A stretch of 64,000 nt of DNA from Methylocystis sp. Lineage in GTDB: Bacteria; Pseudomonadota; Alphaproteobacteria; Rhizobiales; Beijerinckiaceae. The notes beneath the pieces were generated by a model. That model did no database searches and was not told the origin of the DNA. It saw only the letters and a list, made by a program, of their open reading frames with translations. Made by a program: the position numbers and the translations under genes. This document shows, one piece after another, positions 52,129 through 61,242 of the stretch. Position 1 is the first letter of the stretch. The number at the start of each line of letters is the position of its first letter. Location: positions 91,886-155,885 of the forward strand of contig JADCCX010000059.1 of NCBI GenBank assembly GCA_020252485.1. Reading direction: 5' to 3'.

Positions 52129-53060
52129 GCCTGCTTGTCGACCTTGTGCTGGTGGCGCTGATTTTGATGGCGGCGGTCTGGACGGTTCTCGTCCGCGACC
52201 GGCGCGACGCGGTCATTGCCTTCATCGTGCTCGGGCTGCTGTTGTCGCTGGTCTGGATGCGTCTTTACGCCGTGGATGTTGCCCTGACCGAGGCGGCGGT
52301 CGGCGGCGGCGCCACGGGCCTCGTGCTGCTGCGCGCCTGCGCGCGCCTCCTGCCGGTCGAGGCCGAGGGGCGGCTTCCCGGCCCAGGCACGCAGATTGCG
52401 GCGGGCCTGCTCTCGGCCATTGCCGCCGCCGGGCTGGCGGCGGTTGTTCTCTCCCCTCCCGTACCTTACCCCTCGCTGGCCGCGCTGGCGGCGGAGAACA
52501 TCCATCAGGTCGGTCTGGGCAACCCGGTCACGGCGGTGCTTCTGGCCTATCGCTCGCTCGACACATTGCTCGAAAAGGTGGTGCTGGTGCTGGCTGTCAT
52601 CGGCGTCTGGGCGCTGACGCCCGATGCCTTCTGGGGCGGAGCGCCGGGCAGCCTGAAATCGAAGCATGCGAGCGGCGCGCTCGATCTTCTGGCGCGCGTG
52701 TTGCCGCCTTTCGGAATTGTGGTCGGCATCTACCTCGTCTGGAACGGCGCCGACCATCCCGGCGGCACCTTTCAGGGCGGCACGGTGCTGGCGGCAATGT
52801 GGCTTCTGATGATGATGGCCGATCTCGCCGATCCTCCGGAAATCCGCCTGAAGCGCCTGCGCCGGCTGGTCGTGTTCGGCCCGGCGGTCTTCATCGCGGC
52901 GGGCTTCGCCGGCATCTTCATGTCAGGCTGGTTCCTGTCCTATCCGCCGGATTACGCCAAGCCGATCATCGTCGCGGTCGAGGCTGCGCTGGCGCTCTCG
53001 ATCGCCGTCATTCTCGGCCTGCTCGTCGCCGGTCCCGCCGCGGAGCCGCCAAAGCGATGA
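52125..53060 (+). CDS. Fused DUF4040 (MbhD/MrpA C-terminal-like) and MnhB-domain antiporter subunit
   Basis: 311 residues, about nine membrane helices. Residues ~1-80 match the DUF4040/MbhD unit (RDAVIAFIVLGLLLSLVWMRLYAVDVALTEAAVGGG). The middle has helices with NPVTAVLLAYRSLDTLLEKVVL (MbhE-like), and ~185-311 are an MnhB domain (LLPPFGIVVGIYLVWNGADHPGGTFQGG). In classic Mrp these units form the C-terminal end of MrpA plus MrpB; here they are one protein without the large MrpA antiporter part. Overlaps G upstream and C downstream as ATGA. Confidence 0.85.
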   Translation: MSLLVDLVLVALILMAAVWTVLVRDRRDAVIAFIVLGLLLSLVWMRLYAVDVALTEAAVGGGATGLVLLRACARLLPVEAEGRLPGPGTQIAAGLLSAIAAAGLAAVVLSPPVPYPSLAALAAENIHQVGLGNPVTAVLLAYRSLDTLLEKVVLVLAVIGVWALTPDAFWGGAPGSLKSKHASGALDLLARVLPPFGIVVGIYLVWNGADHPGGTFQGGTVLAAMWLLMMMADLADPPEIRLKRLRRLVVFGPAVFIAAGFAGIFMSGWFLSYPPDYAKPIIVAVEAALALSIAVILGLLVAGPAAEPPKR

Positions 53061-53386
53061 GCGCACCGACCCTCTATGGCCTCTGCGCTGCGGCGCTGGT
53101 GGGGATCGGCCTGTTCGGGCTGATCCTGCATCCGACGCCCCTGCGCAAGGTGATCTCCTTCAACCTTGTGGGCTGCGGCGCCTTCCTGTTCTTCGGCATC
53201 GCCGCCCGCCGCGGCGCGGGGGCCGGGTTCGCGGGCGATCCCATACCGCAGGCGCTTGTCATCACGGGAATCGTCGTGGCTTTTGCCGCCACTGCGCTCG
53301 CGGTCGCGCTGATCCTGCGGATGCTGGAGGCGGGCGCCTCGACCGTGGATGCCAAGCCCCTGCCGCCGGATGACCTTTCGCCATGA
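53057..53386 (+). CDS. Mrp/Mnh-type antiporter subunit C (NuoK-like)
   Basis: 109 residues, three membrane helices, NuoK/MnhC-like: LYGLCAAALVGIGLFGLILHPTPLRKVISFNLVGCGAFLFF and DPIPQALVITGIVVAFAATALAVALILR. The DPxPQALVITGIVV stretch is characteristic of MnhC. ATG 53057 overlaps the previous stop, and its own stop overlaps the next start. Confidence 0.9.
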   Translation: MSAPTLYGLCAAALVGIGLFGLILHPTPLRKVISFNLVGCGAFLFFGIAARRGAGAGFAGDPIPQALVITGIVVAFAATALAVALILRMLEAGASTVDAKPLPPDDLSP

Positions 53387-54888
53387 TGCCCGCACAAGTG
53401 GCCGCACCGGACGGCGTGCTCCTGATCCTTGCCCTGATGCTGCCGTCGATCGGCCTGCTGGCGATCTTCGTGCTCGGCCATAGCCGGCCGGAACGGATCG
53501 CGCTCCCCGTTCTTGCCGCCAATCTGGCGGTGGCGCTGATCGTGGCGCTCCAGGTCGGGCACAGCGGGCAGGCGGCGACCTATCGCCTCGGCGGCTGGCT
53601 GCCGCCGCTTGGCATCACCTTGCGCGCGGACGGGCTTTCCGCAGCGCTGATCGCGATGGCGGCCCTGATCCTTTTTGTGGTCGCTATCTATGCGCGCGGC
53701 AATTTCGCCAGCAAGGCTGGGGGATCGGAATCGCGCCAGCCCATGGTCTTCTGGACGCTGCTTCTGGGTCTTTCCACCGCGCTGAACACGGTCTTTCTGG
53801 CGCAGGATCTGTTCAGCCTCTTTGTGGCGCTGGAATTGCTGACCTTCTCGGCGGTGCCGCTGGTCTGCCTCGAAGGGAGCCGCGAGACGCTCCGCGCCGC
53901 CTTGCGGTATCTGCTGTTTGCTCTGGCGGGATCGGTGCTCTACCTGATCGGCGTGGCGCTGCTCTACGGCGCCTATGGCACGCTCGACATCGCGAGTCTG
54001 CATCAGGTCACCCGCGCCGACCGGGCGACATCGATCGCCCTTGGGCTGATGATTGCCGGCTTGATGGCCAAGGCCGCGCTGTTTCCGCTGCATTTGTGGC
54101 TTCCCCCGGCTCATGCCGGGGCACCGGCGCCGGCGAGCGCCGTGCTGTCGGCGCTGGTGGTCAAGGCGCCCTTCTTCCTGATCCTGCGGCTCTGGTTCGA
54201 TGTTGCGCCGCAGCCGCAGCCGGTCATCGCGGGAACGATGCTGGCTGCGCTCGGCGCCGCCAGCATCCTCGTCTGCAGCGTGCTGGCCTTGCGGCAGGCG
54301 CGGCTCAAATTGATGGTCGCCTATTCGACGGTGGCGCAGGTGGGCTATCTGTTTCTCGTCTTCCCGCTGGTCATGGGCAGCGAGGCCGCAGTGCCCTGGG
54401 CCTCGATCGGCTGGACGGGCGGCGTGCTGCAGCTCGTCTCCCATGCCTTCGCCAAGGCTTCGATGTTTCTTGCCGCCGGATTGATTGCCGAGGCCATGGG
54501 CCATGACCGGATCGACGATCTGGGCGGCGCGGCTGAGGCCGTGCCGATCAGCATCGCCGCCTTTGCGCTGGCGGGTCTGTCGCTGATGGGTCTGCCGCCG
54601 GCGGGCGGCTTCGTCGCCAAGGTGATGCTGCTGACCGCCGCCGTCGTGAGCGCCAACTGGTGGATCGCCGCGACCATTCTGGCGGGCGGCCTGCTGGCCG
54701 CGGGCTATGTCTTCCGGGTCATCGGCCGGGCCTTCGCCGATCCGGCAGGGGGCGCGCCGCCGCCCAAAGCCGTGGCGCGCAGCCGGGAACTGGCGGTGCT
54801 GTCGCTGGCCGGGGTGGCGCTGCTGCTGGGTTTCCTGCCGCTTCAGCCTTTCGCCTATCTCGGCATCGGACAGGGAGGCATGCCATGA
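53383..54888 (+). CDS. Mrp/Mnh-type antiporter subunit D (proton-conducting membrane transporter)
   Basis: 501 residues, 13-14 membrane helices, NuoL/M/N antiporter family. Key charged residues appear in the expected places: Glu in FVALELLTFSAVPL (TM5), Lys in GLMAKAALFPLHLWLPPAHAGAPAPASAVLSALVVKA (TM7-8) and ARLKLMVAYSTVAQVGYL. It carries the proton/cation channel. Start ATG 53383 overlaps subunit C. Confidence 0.92.
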   Translation: MMPAQVAAPDGVLLILALMLPSIGLLAIFVLGHSRPERIALPVLAANLAVALIVALQVGHSGQAATYRLGGWLPPLGITLRADGLSAALIAMAALILFVVAIYARGNFASKAGGSESRQPMVFWTLLLGLSTALNTVFLAQDLFSLFVALELLTFSAVPLVCLEGSRETLRAALRYLLFALAGSVLYLIGVALLYGAYGTLDIASLHQVTRADRATSIALGLMIAGLMAKAALFPLHLWLPPAHAGAPAPASAVLSALVVKAPFFLILRLWFDVAPQPQPVIAGTMLAALGAASILVCSVLALRQARLKLMVAYSTVAQVGYLFLVFPLVMGSEAAVPWASIGWTGGVLQLVSHAFAKASMFLAAGLIAEAMGHDRIDDLGGAAEAVPISIAAFALAGLSLMGLPPAGGFVAKVMLLTAAVVSANWWIAATILAGGLLAAGYVFRVIGRAFADPAGGAPPPKAVARSRELAVLSLAGVALLLGFLPLQPFAYLGIGQGGMP

Positions 54889-56504
54889 CCGCCTCCGGCC
54901 TGCTGATAGCCTCCGGTCTTGCCGTGCCGCTTGGCATGTCCTTGGCCTGTTTCTGGCCGGGGGTCCGCGAACGGGCGCTCGGCTGGATCTGGGCGGCCCC
55001 CATCCCGGCGCTGCTCGCCGCGCTTTTCGCGCGGGGCGGCGGCATTGTGATGAGCCCCGAACCGCTGCGGCTGACATTGGCGCTCGATGATGTGGGCGCG
55101 ATGCTGCTTGGCGGGGCGGCGCTGCTCTGGTCGGCGGCTGGCTTTTACGCCGCCACCTATCTGCGCGGGCAACCGGGAACCGGGCGCTTCGCGGTCTGGT
55201 GGCTGCTGACGCTCGCCGGCAGTCTCGGCACCTTCATGGTTGCCGACATGACGAGCTTCTATCTCGCCTTCTCGGTGGCGAGCCTTTCCGCCTATGGTCT
55301 CGTATCTTTCGAGACGACGGCCCGGGCGAAGCGCGCCGGCGATGTCTATATGGCGCTGGCGCTCTTGGGCGAGGCCTTCATCCTTCTCGCTTTCGTCATT
55401 CTGGCGCTGGGTGTTCCCATCGGCAATCCGCTGATCCGGGAGGCCGTCGCAGCGCTGCCTTCCTCGCCGCTGCTGGCCCCGGCGCTGATCCTGCTGGTGC
55501 TGGGCTTCGGGTTGAAGATGGGGCTCGCGCCGCTGCATGTCTGGATGCCGCTTGCCCATCCTGTTGCGCCGATGCCCGCTTCGGCGGCGCTGAGCGGCAT
55601 CATCGTCAAGGCGGGCGTGATCGGGCTGATGCGCTTTCTGCCGCTTGACGCGGGATTGCCCGGCTGGGGCGGCGGGCTCGTCGCTCTGGGGCTGTTCACC
55701 GCCTTTTATGCGGTGGCGGTCGGTATCACCCAGCAACAGGTCAAGACCGTGCTCGCCTACTCCACCGTCAGCCAGATGGGCGTGGTCGCGGCGGTGCTGG
55801 GCGCGGGTATGGCGGCCGGTGCGCCGGGAACGGCGCTGCTGGCTGCGTTCTACGCGCTGCATCACCTGCTGGTGAAGGGGGCGCTGTTCCTCGGCGTCGG
55901 CATCGTGGCTGGCAGTGCGCCGCGGCATCGGATCCTGATCGTTCTGGCGATGGGCGTCCTTGCGCTCAGCCTGGCCGGATTGCCGCTGACCAGCGGCGCC
56001 TTGGCCAAGTACGCCGCCAAGCCGTTGTTCGGCGATGGCCTTGCCGCGGCACTGGCCACGCTGTCCGCCGTCGGCAGCACGCTGCTGATGCTGCATTTCC
56101 TGCGCCTGCTGCGCGAGATGCCCGCCGCCGATCCGGACGCGGCGCCCGAGGCGGGCATTTTATTGCCTTGGGCGATTGTCGCGCTAGCGTCTCTTGTTAT
56201 GCCCTGGATACTGTTCCAGCCTGTCGCCGGCTATGCTTTGGCGGACCTTTTCGAGGCCAAGGCGCTCTGGACGGCCATCTGGCCCCTCCTGCTGGGCGGC
56301 GTGCTGGCGATTGCGCTCTTTCGGATCGGGAGGGCGCTGCCGCAGGTTCCTGAAGGCGATGTGATTGTCCTGGCCGGGACATTGTGGCCGCTGGTTCAGG
56401 CAACCGGCCGCCAGATCGAGACCGCTGACCGATGGCTGCGGCAATGGCCCGTGGCGAGCGCCATGCTCATCGTGATTGCGATCAGTTTTGCTCTAGCGTT
56501 GTGA
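54885..56504 (+). CDS. Second antiporter-like (NuoL/M/N family) subunit of the Mrp-type complex
   Basis: 539 residues, about 14 membrane helices. Conserved features: Ser/Tyr-rich AFSVASLSAYGLVSFETTARAKRAG where subunit D has its TM5 Glu, GLKMGLAPLHVWMPLAHPVAPMPASAALSGIIVKAG (Lys and His of TM7), and QQVKTVLAYSTVSQMGVVAAV. A paralogue of subunit D encoded directly after it (ATGA overlap). The usual TM5 glutamate appears to be replaced. It may stand in for the missing MrpA antiporter half. The 3' end overlaps the convergent DUF900 gene by 12 bases. Confidence 0.87.
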   Translation: MTASGLLIASGLAVPLGMSLACFWPGVRERALGWIWAAPIPALLAALFARGGGIVMSPEPLRLTLALDDVGAMLLGGAALLWSAAGFYAATYLRGQPGTGRFAVWWLLTLAGSLGTFMVADMTSFYLAFSVASLSAYGLVSFETTARAKRAGDVYMALALLGEAFILLAFVILALGVPIGNPLIREAVAALPSSPLLAPALILLVLGFGLKMGLAPLHVWMPLAHPVAPMPASAALSGIIVKAGVIGLMRFLPLDAGLPGWGGGLVALGLFTAFYAVAVGITQQQVKTVLAYSTVSQMGVVAAVLGAGMAAGAPGTALLAAFYALHHLLVKGALFLGVGIVAGSAPRHRILIVLAMGVLALSLAGLPLTSGALAKYAAKPLFGDGLAAALATLSAVGSTLLMLHFLRLLREMPAADPDAAPEAGILLPWAIVALASLVMPWILFQPVAGYALADLFEAKALWTAIWPLLLGGVLAIALFRIGRALPQVPEGDVIVLAGTLWPLVQATGRQIETADRWLRQWPVASAMLIVIAISFALAL

Positions 56505-57692
56505 AGCCGCATCCAGCACGAGAACCGGCGTTGCGACGACAAAGCGCACCGCCGACCCAAGCCCATCGATGACGTTGAAGGGCCCGCTCGGCTCGGCGTC
56601 GGCGCCGAGTTCTCCCGCGATCAGGCGGTTGCCGATGAGCTGCACCACCTCCGGGCTGGAGGCATAGATGCTGTGGTTGATCCGGTCGCCGGAGCGCAAT
56701 TCCGTCACATCGAAAACCGTGACCCTTGGAAAGTTCTTGAGCTTGTCCCGGTACTCCTCCGCTGTCGCGTCGACGCCGCCGAGCCGGGGGCCGCTGCGCG
56801 CCAGAAACCGCGAAAGCTGCAGCGCGCGGTCCTCCCGCGATACAAACACGGTGATCTCCGGCCGCCGCGGGCCTATCGCCTCGATCTGCCGGCGGAAGAC
56901 GCCGATATCGAGGTCGGGCGAGGCGAGGATGAGATTGCGGAACTTCGGCGAGATGCCGCCCTGCCTCAGCGCCACTTCCTTGACCGCCTCCATCGCCGGC
57001 CAGCTACCCATCGAATGGGCGAGCAGCACGATCTCGCTGACATTGGGGCTCGCCGAGGCGAGCATCAGCAGATCGGCCAGATCGGTGCGCGAATAGGTGG
57101 CATTGTCGAAATCGCGCTTGTAATCGAGGATCTTGCCGCGCGACGGCCAGGTGAACAGGGCAGGGGCGGCGTCGGCGTCCGAATCATGAACCAGTTGAGC
57201 GAACCGCATCACCGCCTGGCCGTAGGGCGTGTTGAAGCCATGGACATAGACGAAGAGCCGCCGCGCCTTGCCGCTGTCCGATTTGAACCAGGCGCTGACC
57301 TGATCGCGCCGCATAGGGGTCGCCGACACCACCACGAAATCGGTCTCGGGATTGCCGGGCGTCGTCTGCGGCCATTGGATCGTGCCGGTTTCGCGGTTTT
57401 TCGGCAGGGACACGACCACCCGATTGAAGGAAACCGCTTCGCCCCGGTCCCCGGTGAACAATTCCGCCTGGTTCTCCGAGGGGGCGCGGGTCGTCGCGGT
57501 CAGCATGGAGACGCGCGGCGTGCCGGGCGGCGCGGCGACCGGCTCCATCAGCCCGACAGGGATCGACGAGCAGCCGGCGGCGCTCAGGCACAGCATCCCG
57601 GCCACAATCGCCTTGCGGAGCGCATGATGCGGCATGATTCGCGCCACCATCGAAACAGCGCTATCCATGGCTTCATCACCGGACTTCCCCAT
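56493..57692 (-). CDS. DUF900 alpha/beta-hydrolase lipoprotein
   Basis: 399 residues as drawn. Lipobox LSAAGC (C41 in this numbering) indicates a lipoprotein; ATGs at 57650 or 57635 would give a more usual signal peptide than the 57692 start. The hydrolase core has YVHGFNTPYGQAV, LFTWPSRG, the nucleophile elbow LLAHSMGSW, and a later LILASPDLD, all of DUF900 (PF05990 type). A periplasmic esterase of unknown substrate. Convergent with the antiporter operon, overlapping by 12 bases. Confidence 0.87.
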   Translation of the reverse strand: MGKSGDEAMDSAVSMVARIMPHHALRKAIVAGMLCLSAAGCSSIPVGLMEPVAAPPGTPRVSMLTATTRAPSENQAELFTGDRGEAVSFNRVVVSLPKNRETGTIQWPQTTPGNPETDFVVVSATPMRRDQVSAWFKSDSGKARRLFVYVHGFNTPYGQAVMRFAQLVHDSDADAAPALFTWPSRGKILDYKRDFDNATYSRTDLADLLMLASASPNVSEIVLLAHSMGSWPAMEAVKEVALRQGGISPKFRNLILASPDLDIGVFRRQIEAIGPRRPEITVFVSREDRALQLSRFLARSGPRLGGVDATAEEYRDKLKNFPRVTVFDVTELRSGDRINHSIYASSPEVVQLIGNRLIAGELGADAEPSGPFNVIDGLGSAVRFVVATPVLVLDAASQR

Positions 57693-57709
57693 GACCTGCG
57701 GCCGCCGGT

Positions 57710-59515
57710 TCAGAACCGCCAGATCATCGGCACGAAGAAGACCGACACGACGAAGAACCAGATCAGCAGCGGAAGGCCCAGTTTCCAGTAATCGCCGAAT
57801 TTGTAGCCTCCGGGCCCCATCACCATCAGGTTGGTGGGCGTGGCGATCGGGGTCAGGAAGGCGCCGGCCGCAGCGATGCCCACACTCATCAGCACAGGCA
57901 GCGGGCTGACGCCCATATTCGTCGCCGCAGCCGCCCCGATCGGGATGACGATCAGCGCCGTCGCGGTGTTACTGATCAGCTGTCCCATGATCGCCGTCAG
58001 CACGAAGAGGCCGGCCAGCAGCGCATAGGGGCCGGCATCGCCGACCAGCGCAACGAGGCGTTCAGCGATCAGCTTTGCCGCCCCCGTCTCGATCATCGCG
58101 GTCGAGAGCGGCATCATGGCGGCGACGAGAATAACCGTCGTCCAGCCGATCGCCCGGTAGGATTGCTCGACGGTCAGCACATTGGTCATGATCAGCGCGC
58201 CGGCGGCGAGCAGGCCGGCCACGGCGGGCGGAACCAGCCCTGTCGCCAGCAGGAAGACCATGCCAAGGAGGATAACGACGGCCTGCGTGGCGCCAGCACC
58301 CATCGGCACGGCCTGACGGCGCACCAGTTCAGGCGAATTGACGACGAGCACGTCCGGATCGGCGAGGCGCACATCCAGCGCCTGCCAGGTGCCCTGGAGC
58401 AGCAGCGTGTCGCCGGCCTGCAGGACGATCTTGCCGTTGCCGAGATCGGTGCCCGGCCTCTGGATGGCGATGACGAGCAGATCGCCGCTCTCGGTGACCA
58501 TGCCCGGGAACATCGTGGCGCCCACCAGCGCCGAGCGGGGCGGGATCATCACCTCGGCCAGACCGGAATTCTTGTTGAACAGGACCTCCTCGGACTTGTC
58601 TTCATCGCTGAAGCCCAGTTGGTTCTGGCTGGCGAAGGCCGAGGCTTCCTCGGGGCTGCCGCGCAGGATCAGCAGATCGCCCGCCTTGAAGGTGTTGCGC
58701 TGCAGCGGCATGCCGCTGGCCCCGTCTTGCGAGCCCGAGAGCTGCAGCGAGCCGAATCCGGAGAGGTCGAGCGACGCCGTCGGCTGGCCGACCAGCTGCG
58801 AGCTTTCCTTGATGCGCGTCCGGAAGAGGCCCCCCGACAGGCCGTATTGCTCGACCAGCGTGCGCGCATGCTTGCTGAAATCGGCAGGCATCGAGGCGCC
58901 CGCCGTCTCGGGCAGCAGCTTCTGGCCGAAAAGAATGATGATCGCCATCGTGCCCGCCAGCAGCGGGATGCCGGCGATCGCGAATTCGAAAAAGCTGAAG
59001 CCCCGCAATCCGGCGCCCACGGCCGCATTGGAGACCAGCACGTTGACCGGCGTGCCGGTCAGGGCCAGCATCGATCCGGCATGGGCGGCGAAGACGAGCG
59101 GCATGAGGAGCTGCGAGGGTGCGCGCTTCAGCCGCACTGCCATCACCACCACCACCGGCAGCAGCGCGGCCACCGCGCCGTTGACGCTGATCAGCGCTGT
59201 CAGCAGGGCCACCAGCAGCATGGTCAGGGTGAGGAGGCGGGCGCGGCTGTCCTCGCCCGCCTTGGCGATGAGGAGTTTCCCGGCCCAGGCGGTCACGCCT
59301 GTCTGTTCCAAGCCGGCGCTGACGATGAACAGGGCCGCGATGAAGATGACAGCCGGGTCCCCGAAACCCGCCATGGCCTGATTGAGGGTGAGGATGCCGG
59401 TGGCCCAGAGCGCCAGCGGCGTCAGCATCGCCACAATCACGACAGGCACCTTGTTGGTCACGAACAGAACGATGATGACCGCTATGATCAGGCCAATCAT
59501 CCCGATATCGCTCAT
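57710..59515 (-). CDS. SLC13/DASS-family anion permease with two RCK_C (TrkA_C) domains
   Basis: 601 residues. Two halves of membrane helices flank a cytoplasmic region (~220-400) with two RCK_C-type domains (FKAGDLLILRGSPEEASAF and LQAGDTLLLQGTWQALDVRL). Transporter signatures: VNGAVAALLPVVVVMA and SMLALTGTPVNVLVSNAAV in the first half, SNTATALIVIPIGAAAATNM and LTPIATPTNLMVMGPGGYKFGDYWKLG in the second. It probably moves sulfate, a dicarboxylate or a similar anion; the RCK_C form is common in bacterial SLC13 proteins of unknown substrate. ATG 59515 follows GGAGAG. Confidence 0.9.
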   Translation of the reverse strand: MSDIGMIGLIIAVIIVLFVTNKVPVVIVAMLTPLALWATGILTLNQAMAGFGDPAVIFIAALFIVSAGLEQTGVTAWAGKLLIAKAGEDSRARLLTLTMLLVALLTALISVNGAVAALLPVVVVMAVRLKRAPSQLLMPLVFAAHAGSMLALTGTPVNVLVSNAAVGAGLRGFSFFEFAIAGIPLLAGTMAIIILFGQKLLPETAGASMPADFSKHARTLVEQYGLSGGLFRTRIKESSQLVGQPTASLDLSGFGSLQLSGSQDGASGMPLQRNTFKAGDLLILRGSPEEASAFASQNQLGFSDEDKSEEVLFNKNSGLAEVMIPPRSALVGATMFPGMVTESGDLLVIAIQRPGTDLGNGKIVLQAGDTLLLQGTWQALDVRLADPDVLVVNSPELVRRQAVPMGAGATQAVVILLGMVFLLATGLVPPAVAGLLAAGALIMTNVLTVEQSYRAIGWTTVILVAAMMPLSTAMIETGAAKLIAERLVALVGDAGPYALLAGLFVLTAIMGQLISNTATALIVIPIGAAAATNMGVSPLPVLMSVGIAAAGAFLTPIATPTNLMVMGPGGYKFGDYWKLGLPLLIWFFVVSVFFVPMIWRF

Positions 59516-59763
59516 GATTCTCTCCAATGTTTCCGGCAGGATACGCGCCTGAAGCGGCGGCATCCGCTGACGCTTTATGGCCCGTTTGGTATCCCGCCCC
59601 ACCGTGGCTGTCCAACATAAAGTATAGCCTTGGCGCCTGCTCCGGAGGGTAATCCGGCCCGGGCCGCTCCGACATTATGGCGTCACAGAAGGACGCGAGG
59701 GATTGGCGGAAATGCGGTCCTGTAGTAGGGAGCGCCGGGAAGAACAGCCTCTGGAGGAAACAC

Positions 59764-60966
59764 ATGACCAACAGCGCCCATCATCTCGATGCAGCCGCAG
59801 CCGAAGCCTATCTGATGCGCTATCTCGCCATCGACGGGGTGACCGGGCAGGAGGCCGCCATCGCAGCCGCCATCGTCGAGGATCTGAAGGCCATCGGCGT
59901 TCCGGCCTCGGCGATCAAATACGATACCGCCAATGAGCGCATCCCGGTTCCGACCCAGACCGGCAACCTCATCGTGACGCTGCCGGGCACCAAGCCGGGC
60001 CCGCGCATCATGTTCTCCGCCCATCTCGATACTGTTCCGCTCTGCGCCGGCGCCAAGCCGCGCCGCGAGGGGGACCGCATCGTCGCCGACGGCACGACGG
60101 CTTTGGGCGGCGACAACCGAAACGGCTGCGCGATGATGGTCGTTATGGTCGAGACGCTGATGAAGCACAAACTGCCGCACCCGCCGATCACGCTGCTGTT
60201 CACGGTGCGCGAGGAAAGCGGCCTGCATGGCGCGCGTGAATTGATCGCTTCCGATCTCGGCGGCCCGGTGATGTGCTTCAATATCGATGGCAGGCTCGCC
60301 TCGGAACTGATCGTCGGCGCCGTCGGTCAGGAGAACTGGGAGGTCGAGATCACCGGCAAGGCGTCGCATGCCGGCGTCGCGCCCGACAAGGGCATTTCGG
60401 CCACGCTGGTGGGGGCCATCGGCCTGGCCGAGGCCCATGCTGCCGGCTGGTTCGGCAAGATCGTCAAGCCGGACGGCAATGGCACCAGCAACATCGGCAT
60501 CTTCGGCGGCAAGAACAATACATCCGCCGGCGACGCCACCAATGTCGTCACCGATTACGCCTATCTCCGGGGCGAGGCGCGCAGCCCCACATCGGAATTC
60601 GCGGCCAAGATCACCGAGGGATACAAGGCCGCTTTCGCCAAGGCGCAGGCGCAGGTGAAGGATACCGAGGGCGAGACGGCGGTGGTGAACTTCACCCACA
60701 AGGCCGCCTATCCCCCCTTCAACCTCGCCGAGGACAGCCCGGTCGTGACGCTCGCCACCAAGGCGGTCAAGACGATCGGCCTTGAGCCCGTCACGATCTT
60801 CTCGAACGGCGGCCTCGATGCCAACTGGCTCGACAAGCACGGCTTTCCGACCGTGACGATCGGCGCCGCCATGTTCGAGATCCACACGATCAAGGAATAC
60901 GTGGACGTGCCGGAATTCATCAAATGCTGCAAGCTGGCGGTGGTCCTCGCCACGCAGGAATCCTGA
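59764..60966 (+). CDS. M20-family metallopeptidase (PepT-like)
   Basis: 400 residues, cytoplasmic. Metal and catalytic residues: SAHLDTVP (H, D), ALGGDNRNG (bridging D), REESGLHGARE (catalytic E and ligand E), NIDGR (D) and the last ligand H in MFEIHTIKEYV. The dimerisation lid lies between (~180-290, ITGKASHAGVAPDKG). The layout is that of tripeptidase PepT-like enzymes. The start at 59764 follows GGAGGAAACAC; an upstream extension to 59677 is unsupported. It is divergent from the SLC13 gene across 248 bases with no recognised box. Confidence 0.9.
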   Translation: MTNSAHHLDAAAAEAYLMRYLAIDGVTGQEAAIAAAIVEDLKAIGVPASAIKYDTANERIPVPTQTGNLIVTLPGTKPGPRIMFSAHLDTVPLCAGAKPRREGDRIVADGTTALGGDNRNGCAMMVVMVETLMKHKLPHPPITLLFTVREESGLHGARELIASDLGGPVMCFNIDGRLASELIVGAVGQENWEVEITGKASHAGVAPDKGISATLVGAIGLAEAHAAGWFGKIVKPDGNGTSNIGIFGGKNNTSAGDATNVVTDYAYLRGEARSPTSEFAAKITEGYKAAFAKAQAQVKDTEGETAVVNFTHKAAYPPFNLAEDSPVVTLATKAVKTIGLEPVTIFSNGGLDANWLDKHGFPTVTIGAAMFEIHTIKEYVDVPEFIKCCKLAVVLATQES

Positions 60967-60986
60967 TCTCAGGCTGACAGCGCTGT

Positions 60987-61159
60987 CATCCCGCCCCCTT
61001 GCGGGGCGGGTGGCCCGGACCCCGGACTTGATCCGGGGGAAGGGCCGGGTGGGGGGCTTTTTCCATTTTTTACTCATGTTCACCCCTCCCCGGCGGCTTT
61101 CGCCGCCGACCCTCCCCGTCAAGGGGAGGGATGGAGCCCGCACGTTAACCCGGATTCAG
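60987..61159. repeat. Dispersed intergenic repeat copy B
   Basis: About 173 bp closely matching 23618-23792 in the same orientation: both carry GACCCCGGACTTGATCCGGG, the same 18-base hairpin around CTTTCG and the final run GTTAA-CCGGATTCA. Differences are mainly a few substitutions and a shorter T-run in the middle. Unlike copy A it lacks the left inverted end (CTGAACCCGGGTTAACG). It sits 20 bases after the M20 peptidase stop. Confidence 0.85.
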
Positions 61160-61161
61160 AG

Positions 61162-61192
61162 CCCCGCGGGTTTGCTCGCGGGCCTTTTTCTT
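61162..61192 (+). terminator. Rho-independent terminator
   Basis: CCCGCG (61163-61168) and CGCGGG (61177-61182) form a stem with an eight-base loop, followed directly by CCTTTTTCTTT. It lies after the repeat copy and about 200 bases after the peptidase stop, upstream of the aldo/keto reductase. It probably ends transcripts from the peptidase side. Confidence 0.7.
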
Positions 61193-61242
61193 TGGCCCGC
61201 GCGGTGTAAACTCCGGCGGGTCACATGCGGGGTTGAATCGCC

